DNA from: Paenibacillus_AR mesotrionivorans | Lineage (GTDB): Bacteria > Bacillota > Bacilli > Paenibacillales > NBRC-103111 | NCBI RefSeq assembly: GCF_046098205.1 | Contig: NZ_JBJURJ010000004.1 | Span: 310,001 to 374,000, forward strand | DNA: 64,000 nucleotides | Reading direction: 5' to 3' | Shown here: positions 51,701-60,067 of the stretch, piece after piece | Layout of the letters: each line of letters starts with the position of its first letter | How positions within the stretch are numbered: the first letter of the stretch is position 1 | Made by a program: the position numbers and the translations under genes | The notes under the pieces: model-generated | What the model saw: only the letters and a program-made list of their open reading frames with translations | What the model was told of the DNA's origin: nothing | Databases searched by the model: none

Positions 51701-54700
51701 TTTACAGTGAAAAAACCATATAAGGTGGTAGAGTCTGAGGATAGTGACGGATACTCCTATACGAATACGTTTTATGAGATCCAGCCCTACGGATGTTCCT
51801 TTAAGGCAGCCAATGCTGAACTGATCAGCTGCTTCCCGATGCCAGGTGAAACCTCGAATGGATCTTATGTATATAAACCCAAGGTAATCGTGAAGGGGCA
51901 TAATCTGGTCACCCTTTTAAGCAATCCAACGGATGCAGCGGCAGTCCTTAATGGGTATTTCGGGCTCATTCAGCAAGAAACCGATGTAAAGGGGAACACG
52001 GTATCCACTACCTATAGTGATGGAAGCAATAACCCCACGGTGATGACGCCATACGAAAAGAAGACGGTACGTTGGCCAGCCACCGATACACCGGTCAGCT
52101 TTATCCCTCCGCAATATTCGGTAGCGGCTTGCAGCTTTACGGCAAAATTCGAAGATCCTTTCCGGGATGCCGAAGGAAATTTTTATATGTATGAAACAAA
52201 GTCATGTAGAGATGGAGATTCGGCAATTACACCCTTCGATTACAACATGCGGGCATATCCGGAATTGGGGTTGGGCTCGTATGTGGCGAAGTATGACCAG
52301 AATTACAAGCTGGTATGGCGGGCCCGGACCCGCGGCAATTTGTTCTCCTATACCCTCGTGGGATATGTCACGGATTACAGAGATAACGTCAGTACGATGG
52401 TGGTTAACTCCCTGAACCGGACTCTGGTGGCGAAAACGTTATATGTAACACCGGGTTCGTGGGGGGATAGCTACAGTGTCATTAATGATCTGATCGACTT
52501 GGATACGGGGGTTGTACAACCGTGGACCGGCCCCGTGTTAAATGGCATGTCCAGTACCCTGAAGGTGGACGCGTGGGGGAATTATACCTCTGCTAATGGC
52601 GCGTTCAATATTTTTGGTCAAAATGTGAATCTCAATCGGGCAGGGGGATCTAAATTAGCCGGGAATGTCAACCCATTTGCTCAGTCGTGGACGGAAATTG
52701 TGAGCCTCTCCAAATTTTATGAGGAGTTTGTAGGGGATGGATTGCTTCTTAGCGCCCATCAGACCAATAATTTAAGCTCCATGGGCTATAACAACCCGCC
52801 CAGCGGTTCAAGTGTATATTGGATCGACAAAGGGCCGGTTGCAGAGGCGGCAGCCATCCAGCCCCGGTACGATTACGGCCAGTTTATGTCCCCGGTTACC
52901 GCTGCGGATGCCGAGTTTTCGTTTGGCTTTACGACCGAACAAGTCAAGGTAGACAGCAGCCAGTTCGGATTTTCATTCCGGATGCAGGATCCTACCAATC
53001 GGCTTACGGTTGAGTTTGACGGGAACACGGTTTCCCTGAGTAAATACCAATGGGGGAACCGGTATGTACTCGCTTCTAATTCCTACAGCCTCCAGGATAA
53101 CAAGGATTACAGCGTGAAGATCCGAACGGTGGGGAATAAGGTGAGTGTATGGGTGAACAAGGTGCCCTATTTCGTCGATGTGGCCGACAGTTCATTTTCT
53201 AGCGGGCGGTTTGGCCCCTTTTCGGATAAGTCCTTTGTCACGTTCCGGGGGATCTCCCATAAGGTTTACCAGGAAGCCAGCATCTGGGGATCGGACTTTG
53301 CGATTCTGGATGAAGCCGCCGGAGTGGCCCAACTGAACTATGACAACATTAACTTCATGGATCCGGAGCATGATCCCATGTCGGGCTCCTTCTTTTGGCA
53401 ATACACCCATTCGCCGATGTTCTTGAATAATGGAGGCGTGTCGCCGTTAAATGGAAGCAGCTACAGCAGCGGTTTGCCCACTTTTGACCGGGTGGGACGT
53501 TGGGAGGTCAGTTTGATGGCCAAGGATGATCCGGCGCCTGAGCCGGGATATCGGTACCCGGACATGACCTTTGACGGCTACCGGAAAAACTCCAACAGCT
53601 TCAAACGAACCATCACCGTACACCGCAGACCTGTTAGTGTTCTCAACACGGCTCTAAATGGGAATACGGTGACCTGGAACGACAGCAGCTATGATCCGGA
53701 CCGGTTCGATATCAACACGGGATATGCGGAGCCGGGGTATGCAGCCAACCGGGGGATTTTTGAAAGAAGGCATATTGCTATCTCTCCAAGTGGGGTCCAG
53801 TACAATTATATGGTGACCTCGTTGGATGAAAAGGGTACATGGACATTGGGGCTGCAGGTGAAGGATGAATTCGGGGCCTGGTCTTTCCTCGAAACAGCGC
53901 AAGTGGAGGTTGCCAAGAATGCCAACCGGAAACCGTCCGTTATTTTGACCAATCCAGCCGGTACGGAAGACTCGCCCACCTATCTGCCCGTAAATGTAAA
54001 CCCCACGATCACGTGGACCCGGTCGGATTCGGACCCGGATACCTTGTATACGGCTTATGAGCTCGTAGCGGAAGCTATCTACACCGGAGGTTGGGGAGGG
54101 GTAAGCATCAGTGAGCGCATATCCGGTGCAAAAGCGGAGCTGACAAGAGAGGTTAATGGAAGCTTTTTTGCGTCACAGATCTGGGGGAATACGGCCACCA
54201 AGTATAGGGTGAAAATTCGGGTGAAGGACGAAACGGAATGGTCAGATTGGAGTAATGTGGGGTGGTTCAGCAGCATTCTGCCACCATCTGCTACCCTGAC
54301 GTTCCCGTTGGGTACACAAGACAATCCCACTTACGTCCCCACCTTGAGGCCCACGATAACCTGGGACCAAAAAGACCCCAACTCCAACCAGGTTGTGGCA
54401 CAAGAAATAAATGTATGGAATGAGAACGGGACGTTGTATTCCAATCAGGTGAGGAATGTAGCTTATGCGGATTATGCCAAAACCGCAGACAGCTGGCAGT
54501 TGAACACGGATGTACCCATGGGTGCAAAAATGCGTGTAACCGTGAGGGTGAAGAATTCCGCCAATGTGTGGTCGCCATGGTCCAATTCGGGATGGTTTAT
54601 CACCAACCGGCCACCAGCCGCAAGTATGGCTGTGCCGGATGGATCGGAACATGCGCCGACGATGTTCAATACGCTGCGGCCAACCTTTGTCTGGTACCAA

Positions 54701-55612
54701 ACCGATCCGGACCCGGGAACAGTGTTCACCTACTTCCAGATCCAGGTGACGAATGCGGCGAATACCGTTACGCTTTTGGACTCGGGTGAGTTTTGGCAAA
54801 ATACATCCGCTGCAACCGGCAGCTGGCAAGCTTCAGCCGATTTACCAGCGGGGCAAAAGCTCCGGGTGCGGGTGAGGGTGTTTGATGGTCATGTGTGGTC
54901 GGATTGGTCTGCACAGACGTGGTTTTACATTAACCGGGCGCCGGTTGCAGATTTCGATTGGTCTCCTAAGCCGGTGTGGGAGGGGGATGCTGTCCGGCTG
55001 ACCAGCCTCTCCTATGATCCCGACGGTGATGCTCTCACCTACCTGTGGCATATTGTGGGTCCGTCGGGCCAGGAGTTAACAGGCAGCTTGCCGGAATGGA
55101 CAGGGGTGTGGACGGAGCCGGGAGGCTACAGGATAACCCTGACTGTGTCTGATGGCCTTGCGGAAGCATCAGCGCAGAAGACGGTGGAGGTGCTGCCCTT
55201 AACCATCGGAGCGGATATTCTTCATACCCCGGAGTGGCTTCAGTACCATGTGGAGCGGGGGCATGAGACTGCACATGCGCCTAAGGATTTTTATGCGGGG
55301 GAGAAGCTGCTGCTTCATGTCACCAGCGCTCCGGCGCCTGTCCGCATAGCGGAGGCGTACCTGGAAGCCACGGGGATCGGGGGAGACAGCATCCGGGTAG
55401 AGGTCCTGCTGGCCGCTGGGAGCACGCCTGTGTTGTTCCAGGGGGAGCTGTACGATCCGGTGATGGGTTCCTTGGATAACCGGCTGCCCGATGGTTTGCA
55501 TGAGGTACATTTCCGCCTGGTTTACAGCAATGGAGTCGTGAAGGAAACCGCGGTGCCCTTCCGGATTATCGGGTCGGCATTGGGAGCAGTGGGGGTTCAC
55601 CGGGTGCAATAA
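48773..55612 (+). CDS. Giant multidomain cell-surface protein
   Basis: A 2279-residue secreted protein with no catalytic site I can find. Signal peptide about 1-40 (KKATALLVVVLVVTMLSGILW). A CARDB-type Ig-like domain lies at about 326-425 (DDLEVVSLSYAPTAFTA...FNETNNEKTV), then a long central part with PKD-like strands (PPIAKVVAPALGIRGEDFEI), a LamG-like sandwich at about 1375-1503, three tandem fibronectin/Ig-like repeats of about 105 residues (1720-2052; each ends WSDWS or WSPWS then WF), a PKD domain (2057-2142) and a C-terminal beta domain. AGGAGG precedes the ATG. It follows the SLH gene by 11 bp and lacks SLH itself. A structural, adhesive or S-layer-associated role is inferred. Confidence 0.85.
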   Translation: MLRRVKKHPKKATALLVVVLVVTMLSGILWPSGSGIVHAESITLAYSADSYWDGYAYSKYSTLVPSNTVAKAGYKIKSLKVINYLNSQVEQTLSQAVGQSSYILTENLFGIRTKVTSVRNETTKGYYAWYRYAKSANGDNWHANFARVDDSYNEYGDSRTSKSTELDSYGMPKHPGTTDTNLSLTGSREKSFYTESGQWVDTPYISHEELTGKATVNENITIPGPDGEGIVGEAKANKISNYIVDAFPDLNRIIVRFAQDFNYVEDNFKPLAAYGAALMVYFSAFTVDLESYTYHYPYKLDVEWEPIGSPTPSSSATPTPTTAPTLDDLEVVSLSYAPTAFTARDDVTFTYVFRNNSNRGWSNFYYSINGTHYLFTGTLPVGSSHTGSLTRKIDSPFTLTVKIDSRNEIPEFNETNNEKTVTAVPNAVADNDPPEGRLKWFYQGTDRVADTVVEGTPVDLKYVDVKDPDNDPVGYRMNFSDWNSTFYKTYMTNRYTSGDGYDVFTNISTVGAVGYHIARGRLVDPYGGYTDLSASLTVIPPNPVAMCEVPSTTKSRRPLAAGAINANKSYSPLNRTIDHSRDEWTNNLPFYINDTESDTIETVILEKVFDNTGLASLNRDACSITVKPDLPPIAKVVAPALGIRGEDFEIMSESHSPDGDPIVEVLWYMRYDANNDGVFNNNTEPWTAITGTPSKYIFRPTKIGKYQFKIKVKEDYGKEAEAVSGIMDVINLAPEVSFDLTGSNPNPDQNMPQVFTGDTIKNTWELYRTNTNVRVNRIPTYRWQTANGALVSGAGKNNESYKSDYNFVNNPNGPGTYQNYTTPLNDNGWGRNGLSIYKAFTAPENGYSQPLWLPDANGKPSTWVDAKTTPIVSDKTYLFVGNTLEKLYALNKSKIGRYESKLEMDFQYNTGTYKAYWLDGNPYDYVIDLSKVPSSSIVQTRTIPFYRDSVYRWETTAMDAIQAGNAYVAGPYIYYVFTVKKPYKVVESEDSDGYSYTNTFYEIQPYGCSFKAANAELISCFPMPGETSNGSYVYKPKVIVKGHNLVTLLSNPTDAAAVLNGYFGLIQQETDVKGNTVSTTYSDGSNNPTVMTPYEKKTVRWPATDTPVSFIPPQYSVAACSFTAKFEDPFRDAEGNFYMYETKSCRDGDSAITPFDYNMRAYPELGLGSYVAKYDQNYKLVWRARTRGNLFSYTLVGYVTDYRDNVSTMVVNSLNRTLVAKTLYVTPGSWGDSYSVINDLIDLDTGVVQPWTGPVLNGMSSTLKVDAWGNYTSANGAFNIFGQNVNLNRAGGSKLAGNVNPFAQSWTEIVSLSKFYEEFVGDGLLLSAHQTNNLSSMGYNNPPSGSSVYWIDKGPVAEAAAIQPRYDYGQFMSPVTAADAEFSFGFTTEQVKVDSSQFGFSFRMQDPTNRLTVEFDGNTVSLSKYQWGNRYVLASNSYSLQDNKDYSVKIRTVGNKVSVWVNKVPYFVDVADSSFSSGRFGPFSDKSFVTFRGISHKVYQEASIWGSDFAILDEAAGVAQLNYDNINFMDPEHDPMSGSFFWQYTHSPMFLNNGGVSPLNGSSYSSGLPTFDRVGRWEVSLMAKDDPAPEPGYRYPDMTFDGYRKNSNSFKRTITVHRRPVSVLNTALNGNTVTWNDSSYDPDRFDINTGYAEPGYAANRGIFERRHIAISPSGVQYNYMVTSLDEKGTWTLGLQVKDEFGAWSFLETAQVEVAKNANRKPSVILTNPAGTEDSPTYLPVNVNPTITWTRSDSDPDTLYTAYELVAEAIYTGGWGGVSISERISGAKAELTREVNGSFFASQIWGNTATKYRVKIRVKDETEWSDWSNVGWFSSILPPSATLTFPLGTQDNPTYVPTLRPTITWDQKDPNSNQVVAQEINVWNENGTLYSNQVRNVAYADYAKTADSWQLNTDVPMGAKMRVTVRVKNSANVWSPWSNSGWFITNRPPAASMAVPDGSEHAPTMFNTLRPTFVWYQTDPDPGTVFTYFQIQVTNAANTVTLLDSGEFWQNTSAATGSWQASADLPAGQKLRVRVRVFDGHVWSDWSAQTWFYINRAPVADFDWSPKPVWEGDAVRLTSLSYDPDGDALTYLWHIVGPSGQELTGSLPEWTGVWTEPGGYRITLTVSDGLAEASAQKTVEVLPLTIGADILHTPEWLQYHVERGHETAHAPKDFYAGEKLLLHVTSAPAPVRIAEAYLEATGIGGDSIRVEVLLAAGSTPVLFQGELYDPVMGSLDNRLPDGLHEVHFRLVYSNGVVKETAVPFRIIGSALGAVGVHRVQ

Positions 55613-55652
55613 GCGGGTTGTAATTTCAGCACCAACCCTAAAACAAAACCAT

Positions 55653-55693
55653 AAAAAAGGCCAGACCCTTACTTTCAGGGCCTGGCCTTTTTT
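55653..55693. terminator. Bidirectional terminator between surface operon and nirK
   Basis: AAAAAAGGCCAGACCCT pairs with AGGGCCTGGCCTTTTTT with a single mismatch. T-runs on both strands serve the convergent genes. Confidence 0.9.
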
Positions 55694-55715
55694 ACGATCC
55701 TATGCGGGTGTTTCG

Positions 55716-56711
55716 TCAATGTCCCATAGCCGGCATACCGTTGTCCTGGCCGTCCTTGGTGACCCGTAGGGTGGCTACTGCGCCTTTGGAGGCATGGTTG
55801 AACTGGTGGGTTACAATGGGGTAATCCCCTTCTTCCGTTACGGTTACCTCTACGACAGCTCCGCCACTGGCGGGAAGCATCACGGTTTGCATACCGTATT
55901 GGATGTTCCGCGGGTTGCCGTCCAGGTAGACGGTATCGAACATGGTGCCGACGATGTGGAAGGAGGAAACCTCATTAGGTCCGGCGTTGGAGACATAGAA
56001 GCGGACCTTGTCGCCTACCTTGGCCAGGAATGGCTTTTCCATCAACCCGTAGTCGTTGCCGTTGAATACCACATACGAAGGCACGCCGTCCTGCATATCG
56101 GTGAAGTCATGCTCCTTGTAGAACTCGCTTTGCACAATGGTGTAAGAGCGGTCGATTTCCTGATCCGTAGGATATCCGTCAGTGGGCTCCACGATAATGG
56201 TGCCGTACATGCCGTTGGCGATATGGGCCAGCACCGGCTTGGTGCCGCAGTGGTACATGAACACGCCGGGATTATTGGCCGGATAGGAGAAGCTGCCGGT
56301 TTCCCCGGGCATCACATCCACAAATTTGGAGCTGGGCGCCGCATGTACAGCATGATAATCCATGGAGTGGGCCAGGGAGGGGTCCAGGTTTTTCAGAGTC
56401 AAGTGGAGCATGTCACCCTGCTTGACCCGGAGCACCGGGCCGGGAACCGTTCCGTTGAAGGTCCAGGCATTGTAGTTTACACCCTTGGAGATTTCCACGT
56501 TGGTTACCTGGGTGGTCATTTCGATATAAACATCCTTGCCCTCACGGCGGATTACCGGCTCTACCGGAGGCTGGTTCACCTGGGCAGGCTCGACGTCCTG
56601 GGAATCGGAGGTGTCCGGGTCTGCGGACAGCCCGGGCCCGCCGACAATGGTGTACAGTCCCACCGACATAAGCAGCAGTCCCGCGGCAAGAAATAGGATT
56701 ATGGGTTTCAT
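55716..56711 (-). CDS. nirK: Copper-containing nitrite reductase
   Basis: A 331-residue exported enzyme reducing nitrite to nitric oxide. It has an N-terminal hydrophobic signal or anchor. Two cupredoxin domains carry all copper residues: type 1 copper His115, Cys155, His163, Met168; type 2 copper His120, His154, His302; catalytic Asp118 and His252 (block SFHIVG). The sequence HSMDYHAVHA and MYHCGTKPVLAHIANGM are diagnostic. ATG 56711 is taken; a slightly longer start at 56723 is possible. Its promoter has a Crp-type site centred at -41.5. It stands downstream of the regulator in a denitrification-type cluster; no NO reductase is in the window. The length is slightly short because the C-terminal tail is short. 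Confidence 0.93.
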   Translation of the reverse strand: MKPIILFLAAGLLLMSVGLYTIVGGPGLSADPDTSDSQDVEPAQVNQPPVEPVIRREGKDVYIEMTTQVTNVEISKGVNYNAWTFNGTVPGPVLRVKQGDMLHLTLKNLDPSLAHSMDYHAVHAAPSSKFVDVMPGETGSFSYPANNPGVFMYHCGTKPVLAHIANGMYGTIIVEPTDGYPTDQEIDRSYTIVQSEFYKEHDFTDMQDGVPSYVVFNGNDYGLMEKPFLAKVGDKVRFYVSNAGPNEVSSFHIVGTMFDTVYLDGNPRNIQYGMQTVMLPASGGAVVEVTVTEEGDYPIVTHQFNHASKGAVATLRVTKDGQDNGMPAMGH

Positions 56712-56765
56712 GATTCGGCACATCCTTCCCAATGCCGCCTGTTTATGAGGCAGCCTGATACCTAG

Positions 56766-56809
56766 AATGTACGCTATTGGGGGCTCCGGCTTTGTGATTC
56801 GGGTCACAA
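56766..56809 (-). promoter_or_regulatory. nirK promoter with Crp/Fnr-type site
   Basis: TTGTGA-TTCGGG-TCACAA (56792-56809), perfect dyad. On the minus strand a TACATT -10 (56766-56771) puts the transcript start near 56759, so the site centre lies at -41.5, a class II activator position. Confidence 0.85.
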
Positions 56810-56822
56810 GCCGGATAAAATT

Positions 56823-57524
56823 CTACTTTTCCCGGTCAGGTCTGCCCCATTGCCGCAGCGCCTCCGGATCAGGCAGCAGAAAACCCTTGCGGTCCGCCTC
56901 TAGCAGCCCTTCCTTTTTTAGCTGGGCCAGAAGCCGTGTGACGGTTTCACGGGTGGTGCCGATGGTATTGGCCAGCTCCTGATGGGTTACCGGCAGGGAG
57001 ACGCGGATGCTTCCGTCGGGATGCTCCGCCCCCTGCTTCATGGCGATGCCGAACAGGAAGGAGGTCAGCCGCACTTGGATGTCCTGGCCCGTCAGCTCCT
57101 GGAGTTTGGTCTGCAGCTCCTGGATGGTCTGGCTCATCACCCGCAGTACCTTGATTGCCATAGCTGGGGTAGAGGCAATGACCTGCTCGAAGGAGGAGAG
57201 GGGCATGGCCAATACCCGGGTATCCATCACAGCCTCCGTTGTAGCCGGGTAGGTAGATAGCAAAAAGAACCCGGTATGCGGGAACATACTGCCGGGCCCC
57301 AAAAAATTCACGATCTGCTCGTGTCCCTCCGCATCCGTTTTGAAGGCTTTGACCAGCCCCTCCTGGATGATATAGATGCTTTCCCTGTCACTGCCCTCGT
57401 GGAAGATAATCGATTTTTTCTTGAAAAACCGGGGGATCAACAGCTCATCCAACAGACGCAGCTCGGCGTCATCCAATCCACGGAACAGCGGCACATCGGC
57501 CAGCTTACGGCGAGACGTTTCCAT
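56823..57524 (-). CDS. Crp/Fnr-family transcriptional regulator
   Basis: A 233-residue regulator with an N-terminal cyclic-nucleotide-binding-like domain (about 15-130), dimer helix and C-terminal winged helix-turn-helix. The recognition helix THQELANTIGTTRETVTRLL (about 179-198) has Arg-Glu-xxx-Arg as in Crp, consistent with TGTGA half-sites. There is no cysteine in the whole protein, so it cannot hold the Fnr iron-sulphur cluster; a haem or NO-type signal as in Dnr/Nnr regulators is possible. It lies between nirK and the DUF59 gene and is the best candidate activator for the two TTGTGA-N6-TCACAA sites. Ribosome site AAGGAG is 12 bp upstream. Confidence 0.93.
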   Translation of the reverse strand: METSRRKLADVPLFRGLDDAELRLLDELLIPRFFKKKSIIFHEGSDRESIYIIQEGLVKAFKTDAEGHEQIVNFLGPGSMFPHTGFFLLSTYPATTEAVMDTRVLAMPLSSFEQVIASTPAMAIKVLRVMSQTIQELQTKLQELTGQDIQVRLTSFLFGIAMKQGAEHPDGSIRVSLPVTHQELANTIGTTRETVTRLLAQLKKEGLLEADRKGFLLPDPEALRQWGRPDREK

Positions 57525-57549
57525 TACGCATGAACACTCCTTAGGTCCC

Positions 57550-57849
57550 CTAGAAACCGAGTTGTTGTTTTGCTTCCGGTTTCATTTTATCAGGTGTCCA
57601 GGCTGGTGACCAGACCAGATCCACATTTACGTCCGTTACACCGGGCAAACGGGATACGGCATTGCGCACGCCGCCTACGATGGTGTCATGCAGCGGGCAG
57701 CCTTGAGTGGTCAGGGTCATCTGGATATGGACCACACCGGCCTCATCCTGCTTCAAGTCATAGATCAGGCCCAAATCCAGCACGTTCACACCAAGCTCCG
57801 GATCATAAACGGTGCGAAGCGTCTCTTCTAGCGTTTCCAATGTTGTCAT
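57550..57849 (-). CDS. DUF59/MIP18 family metal-sulphur cluster assembly protein
   Basis: A 99-residue cytosolic protein of the PaaD/SufT (DUF59) family. TVYDPELGVNVLDLGLIYDL (about 13-32) and LTTQGCPLHDTIVGGVRNAV (about 46-65) carry the family signature, with the conserved Cys in QGCPL. Relatives help build or insert iron-sulphur clusters. AAGGAGGG lies before ATG 57849; the longer frame to 57885 overlaps the upstream gene. It sits in the nitrite cluster between a haem-copper-like membrane protein and the regulator, so it may mature a metal centre there (inference). Confidence 0.92.
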   Translation of the reverse strand: MTTLETLEETLRTVYDPELGVNVLDLGLIYDLKQDEAGVVHIQMTLTTQGCPLHDTIVGGVRNAVSRLPGVTDVNVDLVWSPAWTPDKMKPEAKQQLGF

Positions 57850-57885
57850 TTGTAAACCCTCCTTAAGGTTAAGATGGTGAACCAT

Positions 57886-59145
57886 TTATCTGGTAAATAC
57901 CCGCGCCAGGAGCAGCATATATCCCAGGGACAGCACGGACCATACACCTGCGGCAATCTGAACGGCCAGCTCGGAGCCGACGGCAGTACAGCCAAGCAGA
58001 GCCAAAGCGGCGGCGACCCAAAGGGATAGGAGTACCTTTACATGGTTTTCCTTCACCAGATCGGCCATCACCGGCGTTTTTTCCTTGCCGACCTTGTCCC
58101 CGTATTTCAGCGTCCACCAGAGGAACGGAACAATCTTGGACATATACCCGAGAATCACGGGAGCCAGCCAGTTCCACAGGTACAAGGAAATGACGAAGGC
58201 GTAGACGGACTGCTCGGACAGAACAGCCGGATTCCAGATGGCGAATGCCACAAAGGCTAGTGCCGCGCCAGTCAGCAGATAGGTGGACCACACCGCCACC
58301 AGAATGCCGTAGCCGGGTGTTTTTTTATGCTTTTTCCGGATAATAAAATGAATCTGCACACAATAGGCGGCCAAGGCCAGCGTCAACAGAACGAGCGCGA
58401 TCCACTGCATCCATTTGGACAGACCCAAGAGGGAGGAGACCGCTCCGGTCACCACCGCCGCACTCCAGAGGATAAGGGTAAGGCGTGCAGGCTTTTCATT
58501 ATGTCCGTGGGACAGGAAGAACATGGGCAGCATTTTGTAGCTGAAGCCGGTGATCAGGAGCCCAAACCAGCCAAACAGTCCGAACCACAGGTGGGCTCCC
58601 AGCCATTGGTCATGGCTCATACCCAGGAAAGCGAAACGGAAGTTCAAGCCCATACCCAAGCCTGTTAGTCCGGTGAAAAAAAGGAAGGTTACTGCTGCCA
58701 ACGCACTTAGGGTAATAGGGTTCCACATTTTGACCGTAATCAGGGTAGCAGCGATGTTCCATACGAACAGAATAATGCCGGTAAAAGCAATGGTGGCAAA
58801 CAAAGCGATCAGGGCCACATTGCCCAGGAAAAAGCCTACCGTTAAACCGGAGAGCCCGGTGAGGAAAAAGGCGTAATGCCATTTTCCCAGCCTTTCGCTG
58901 TAAATACTGTGCTGGACGACGACGAATATCAGCTGATAAACCGCCCCCATGGCGATCATGGCGGCAAAGCCCAGCAGCATCAGGTGTGCGGCAGACCAGC
59001 CCTCCGGATTCCGCGGGGACAGCCCCGTCCAGCCGGCTCCGGTTGCGACGGATGCAATTTGGAACAGAAGAAACATGGCAATGCCGGTTAAGAGAAACCG
59101 CAGAGGGAGCCGGGACGGGCCGGCGGCGGACGGGTTGGATATCAC
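57886..59145 (-). CDS. Haem-copper-oxidase-like / NnrS-like membrane protein
   Basis: A 419-residue protein with about twelve membrane helices. SAAHLMLLGFAAMIAMGAVYQL (about 51-72) and LGAHLWFGLFGWFGLLITGFSYKMLPMFFLSHGH (about 179-212) resemble helices of haem-copper oxidase subunit I and of NnrS. Several His residues (in SAAHLM, LGAHLW, LSHGH) could bind haem. The full copper-B triad of a true oxidase or NO reductase is not evident, so it may be a haem sensor or nitric-oxide-stress protein. GTG start with GGAGG upstream. It is the third gene of the DUF2249 operon. The name remains tentative. Confidence 0.72.
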   Translation of the reverse strand: MISNPSAAGPSRLPLRFLLTGIAMFLLFQIASVATGAGWTGLSPRNPEGWSAAHLMLLGFAAMIAMGAVYQLIFVVVQHSIYSERLGKWHYAFFLTGLSGLTVGFFLGNVALIALFATIAFTGIILFVWNIAATLITVKMWNPITLSALAAVTFLFFTGLTGLGMGLNFRFAFLGMSHDQWLGAHLWFGLFGWFGLLITGFSYKMLPMFFLSHGHNEKPARLTLILWSAAVVTGAVSSLLGLSKWMQWIALVLLTLALAAYCVQIHFIIRKKHKKTPGYGILVAVWSTYLLTGAALAFVAFAIWNPAVLSEQSVYAFVISLYLWNWLAPVILGYMSKIVPFLWWTLKYGDKVGKEKTPVMADLVKENHVKVLLSLWVAAALALLGCTAVGSELAVQIAAGVWSVLSLGYMLLLARVFTR

Positions 59146-59172
59146 AGGTCTTGCACCTCCTGATAAGCGGAA

Positions 59173-59781
59173 TTATTGCTTGTGGATGGTAACAATGGCG
59201 CTGCCGTCAGGCTGGGGCTCGATCTCATGGGGGTAACCCAGGGTTTTGATTTCCTCCAGCAAAAAGGCCGGCACCCGGTCATTATGGATGGTGATGGTAT
59301 CCCCGGGCCGTGCTTTTTCCAGGGCGTCCATGGTACGGATCATCGGCTTGGGCGGCTCCAATCCCCGGTTATCCAGATGGATGGAGCGGGGGGAACCCCC
59401 GGTTTCGTCAGGCAGACTGTCTGCCGACGCAGGACAGCCTTCGTGGGCCTCATCATGCCCGCCGGCTCCCGTTTCCGGAAGCTCATCCTGCTCACCCTCC
59501 AGCACAGCGGCATATTCCTTGCGGACAAAGGTAGTGATCCAATGCTCATGCCCGGCTCTGGAGGTGGTGGAGACATATCCCTTCAGCTTCATCAGCCCCA
59601 GGAGCGGCAACGGCTTCAGTGTGGCGTGGAGCACCAGCATATCCTGCTTGCCCAGCTCCTTGACAGTTTTCATAATGATGGCGAAAGGGTCGCGTTTATT
59701 CTGCAGCTCCTCCCGCACATCCAGCTCAACGCGGTTCAGCTGCGGGAGCTCCTCGGTTTTTTTGGACTTCCAGAAGAACAT
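59173..59781 (-). CDS. Two-domain DUF2249/TusA-fold protein
   Basis: A 202-residue cytosolic protein. Two similar alpha/beta units are joined by an acidic linker (about 95-132): RVELDVREELQNKRDPFAIIM...LVLHATLKPLPLLGLMKLKGY, and IHLDNRGLEPPKPMIRTMDALEKARPGDTITIHNDRVP. Both match the DUF2249/TusA fold. The position where TusA has Cys-Pro is Glu-Pro here, so it cannot carry sulphur as TusA does. DUF2249 proteins often sit beside nitrite and NO genes, as here, but their reaction is not established. It lies 14 bp after a single-domain DUF2249 gene in the same operon. Confidence 0.82.
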   Translation of the reverse strand: MFFWKSKKTEELPQLNRVELDVREELQNKRDPFAIIMKTVKELGKQDMLVLHATLKPLPLLGLMKLKGYVSTTSRAGHEHWITTFVRKEYAAVLEGEQDELPETGAGGHDEAHEGCPASADSLPDETGGSPRSIHLDNRGLEPPKPMIRTMDALEKARPGDTITIHNDRVPAFLLEEIKTLGYPHEIEPQPDGSAIVTIHKQ

Positions 59782-59795
59782 GGCCTTCAGCTCCC

Positions 59796-60032
59796 TTAGT
59801 TCAGCTTGGTAATGGCAACCCGGTAGGTCTCCGGGCCTTCCTCAACATATTCCCAAACGAAGTCTCCCGGACGTTCAGCCTGGAACTGGTAATAGAGCGG
59901 CCGCGGCTCATGGTCGTTGACCAACAGCATGACTTCTCCGGCATCCAAGCCGTCGAAGCATTCAAAAATAGCTTGGTGGCGGATACGCGGCGGGTAGTCA
60001 GGGGCGTTGATTATAGCGGCAAAAGAACTCAT
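59796..60032 (-). CDS. DUF2249 domain protein
   Basis: A 78-residue single-domain protein: IINAPDYPPRIRHQAIFECFDGLDAGEVMLLVNDHEPRPLYYQFQAERPGDFVWEYVEEGP covers the whole DUF2249 fold, with the conserved NDHEPRPL turn (about 39-46). Family members co-occur with haemerythrin, NnrS and denitrification genes; the reaction is not known. AGGAGG precedes the ATG. It is the first gene of the minus-strand operon, under a promoter with a Crp-type site at -41.5, so it should be made under nitrite or low-oxygen conditions along with nirK. Confidence 0.9.
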   Translation of the reverse strand: MSSFAAIINAPDYPPRIRHQAIFECFDGLDAGEVMLLVNDHEPRPLYYQFQAERPGDFVWEYVEEGPETYRVAITKLN

Positions 60033-60067
60033 TGTGAAGTTCCTCCTATCGTTTGGTTGTTGAGGCC

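Noticed and set aside
57886..59145. Nitric oxide reductase or terminal oxidase
   Set aside because: It resembles the fold but the full metal-binding histidine set is not evident and no partner subunit is nearby.
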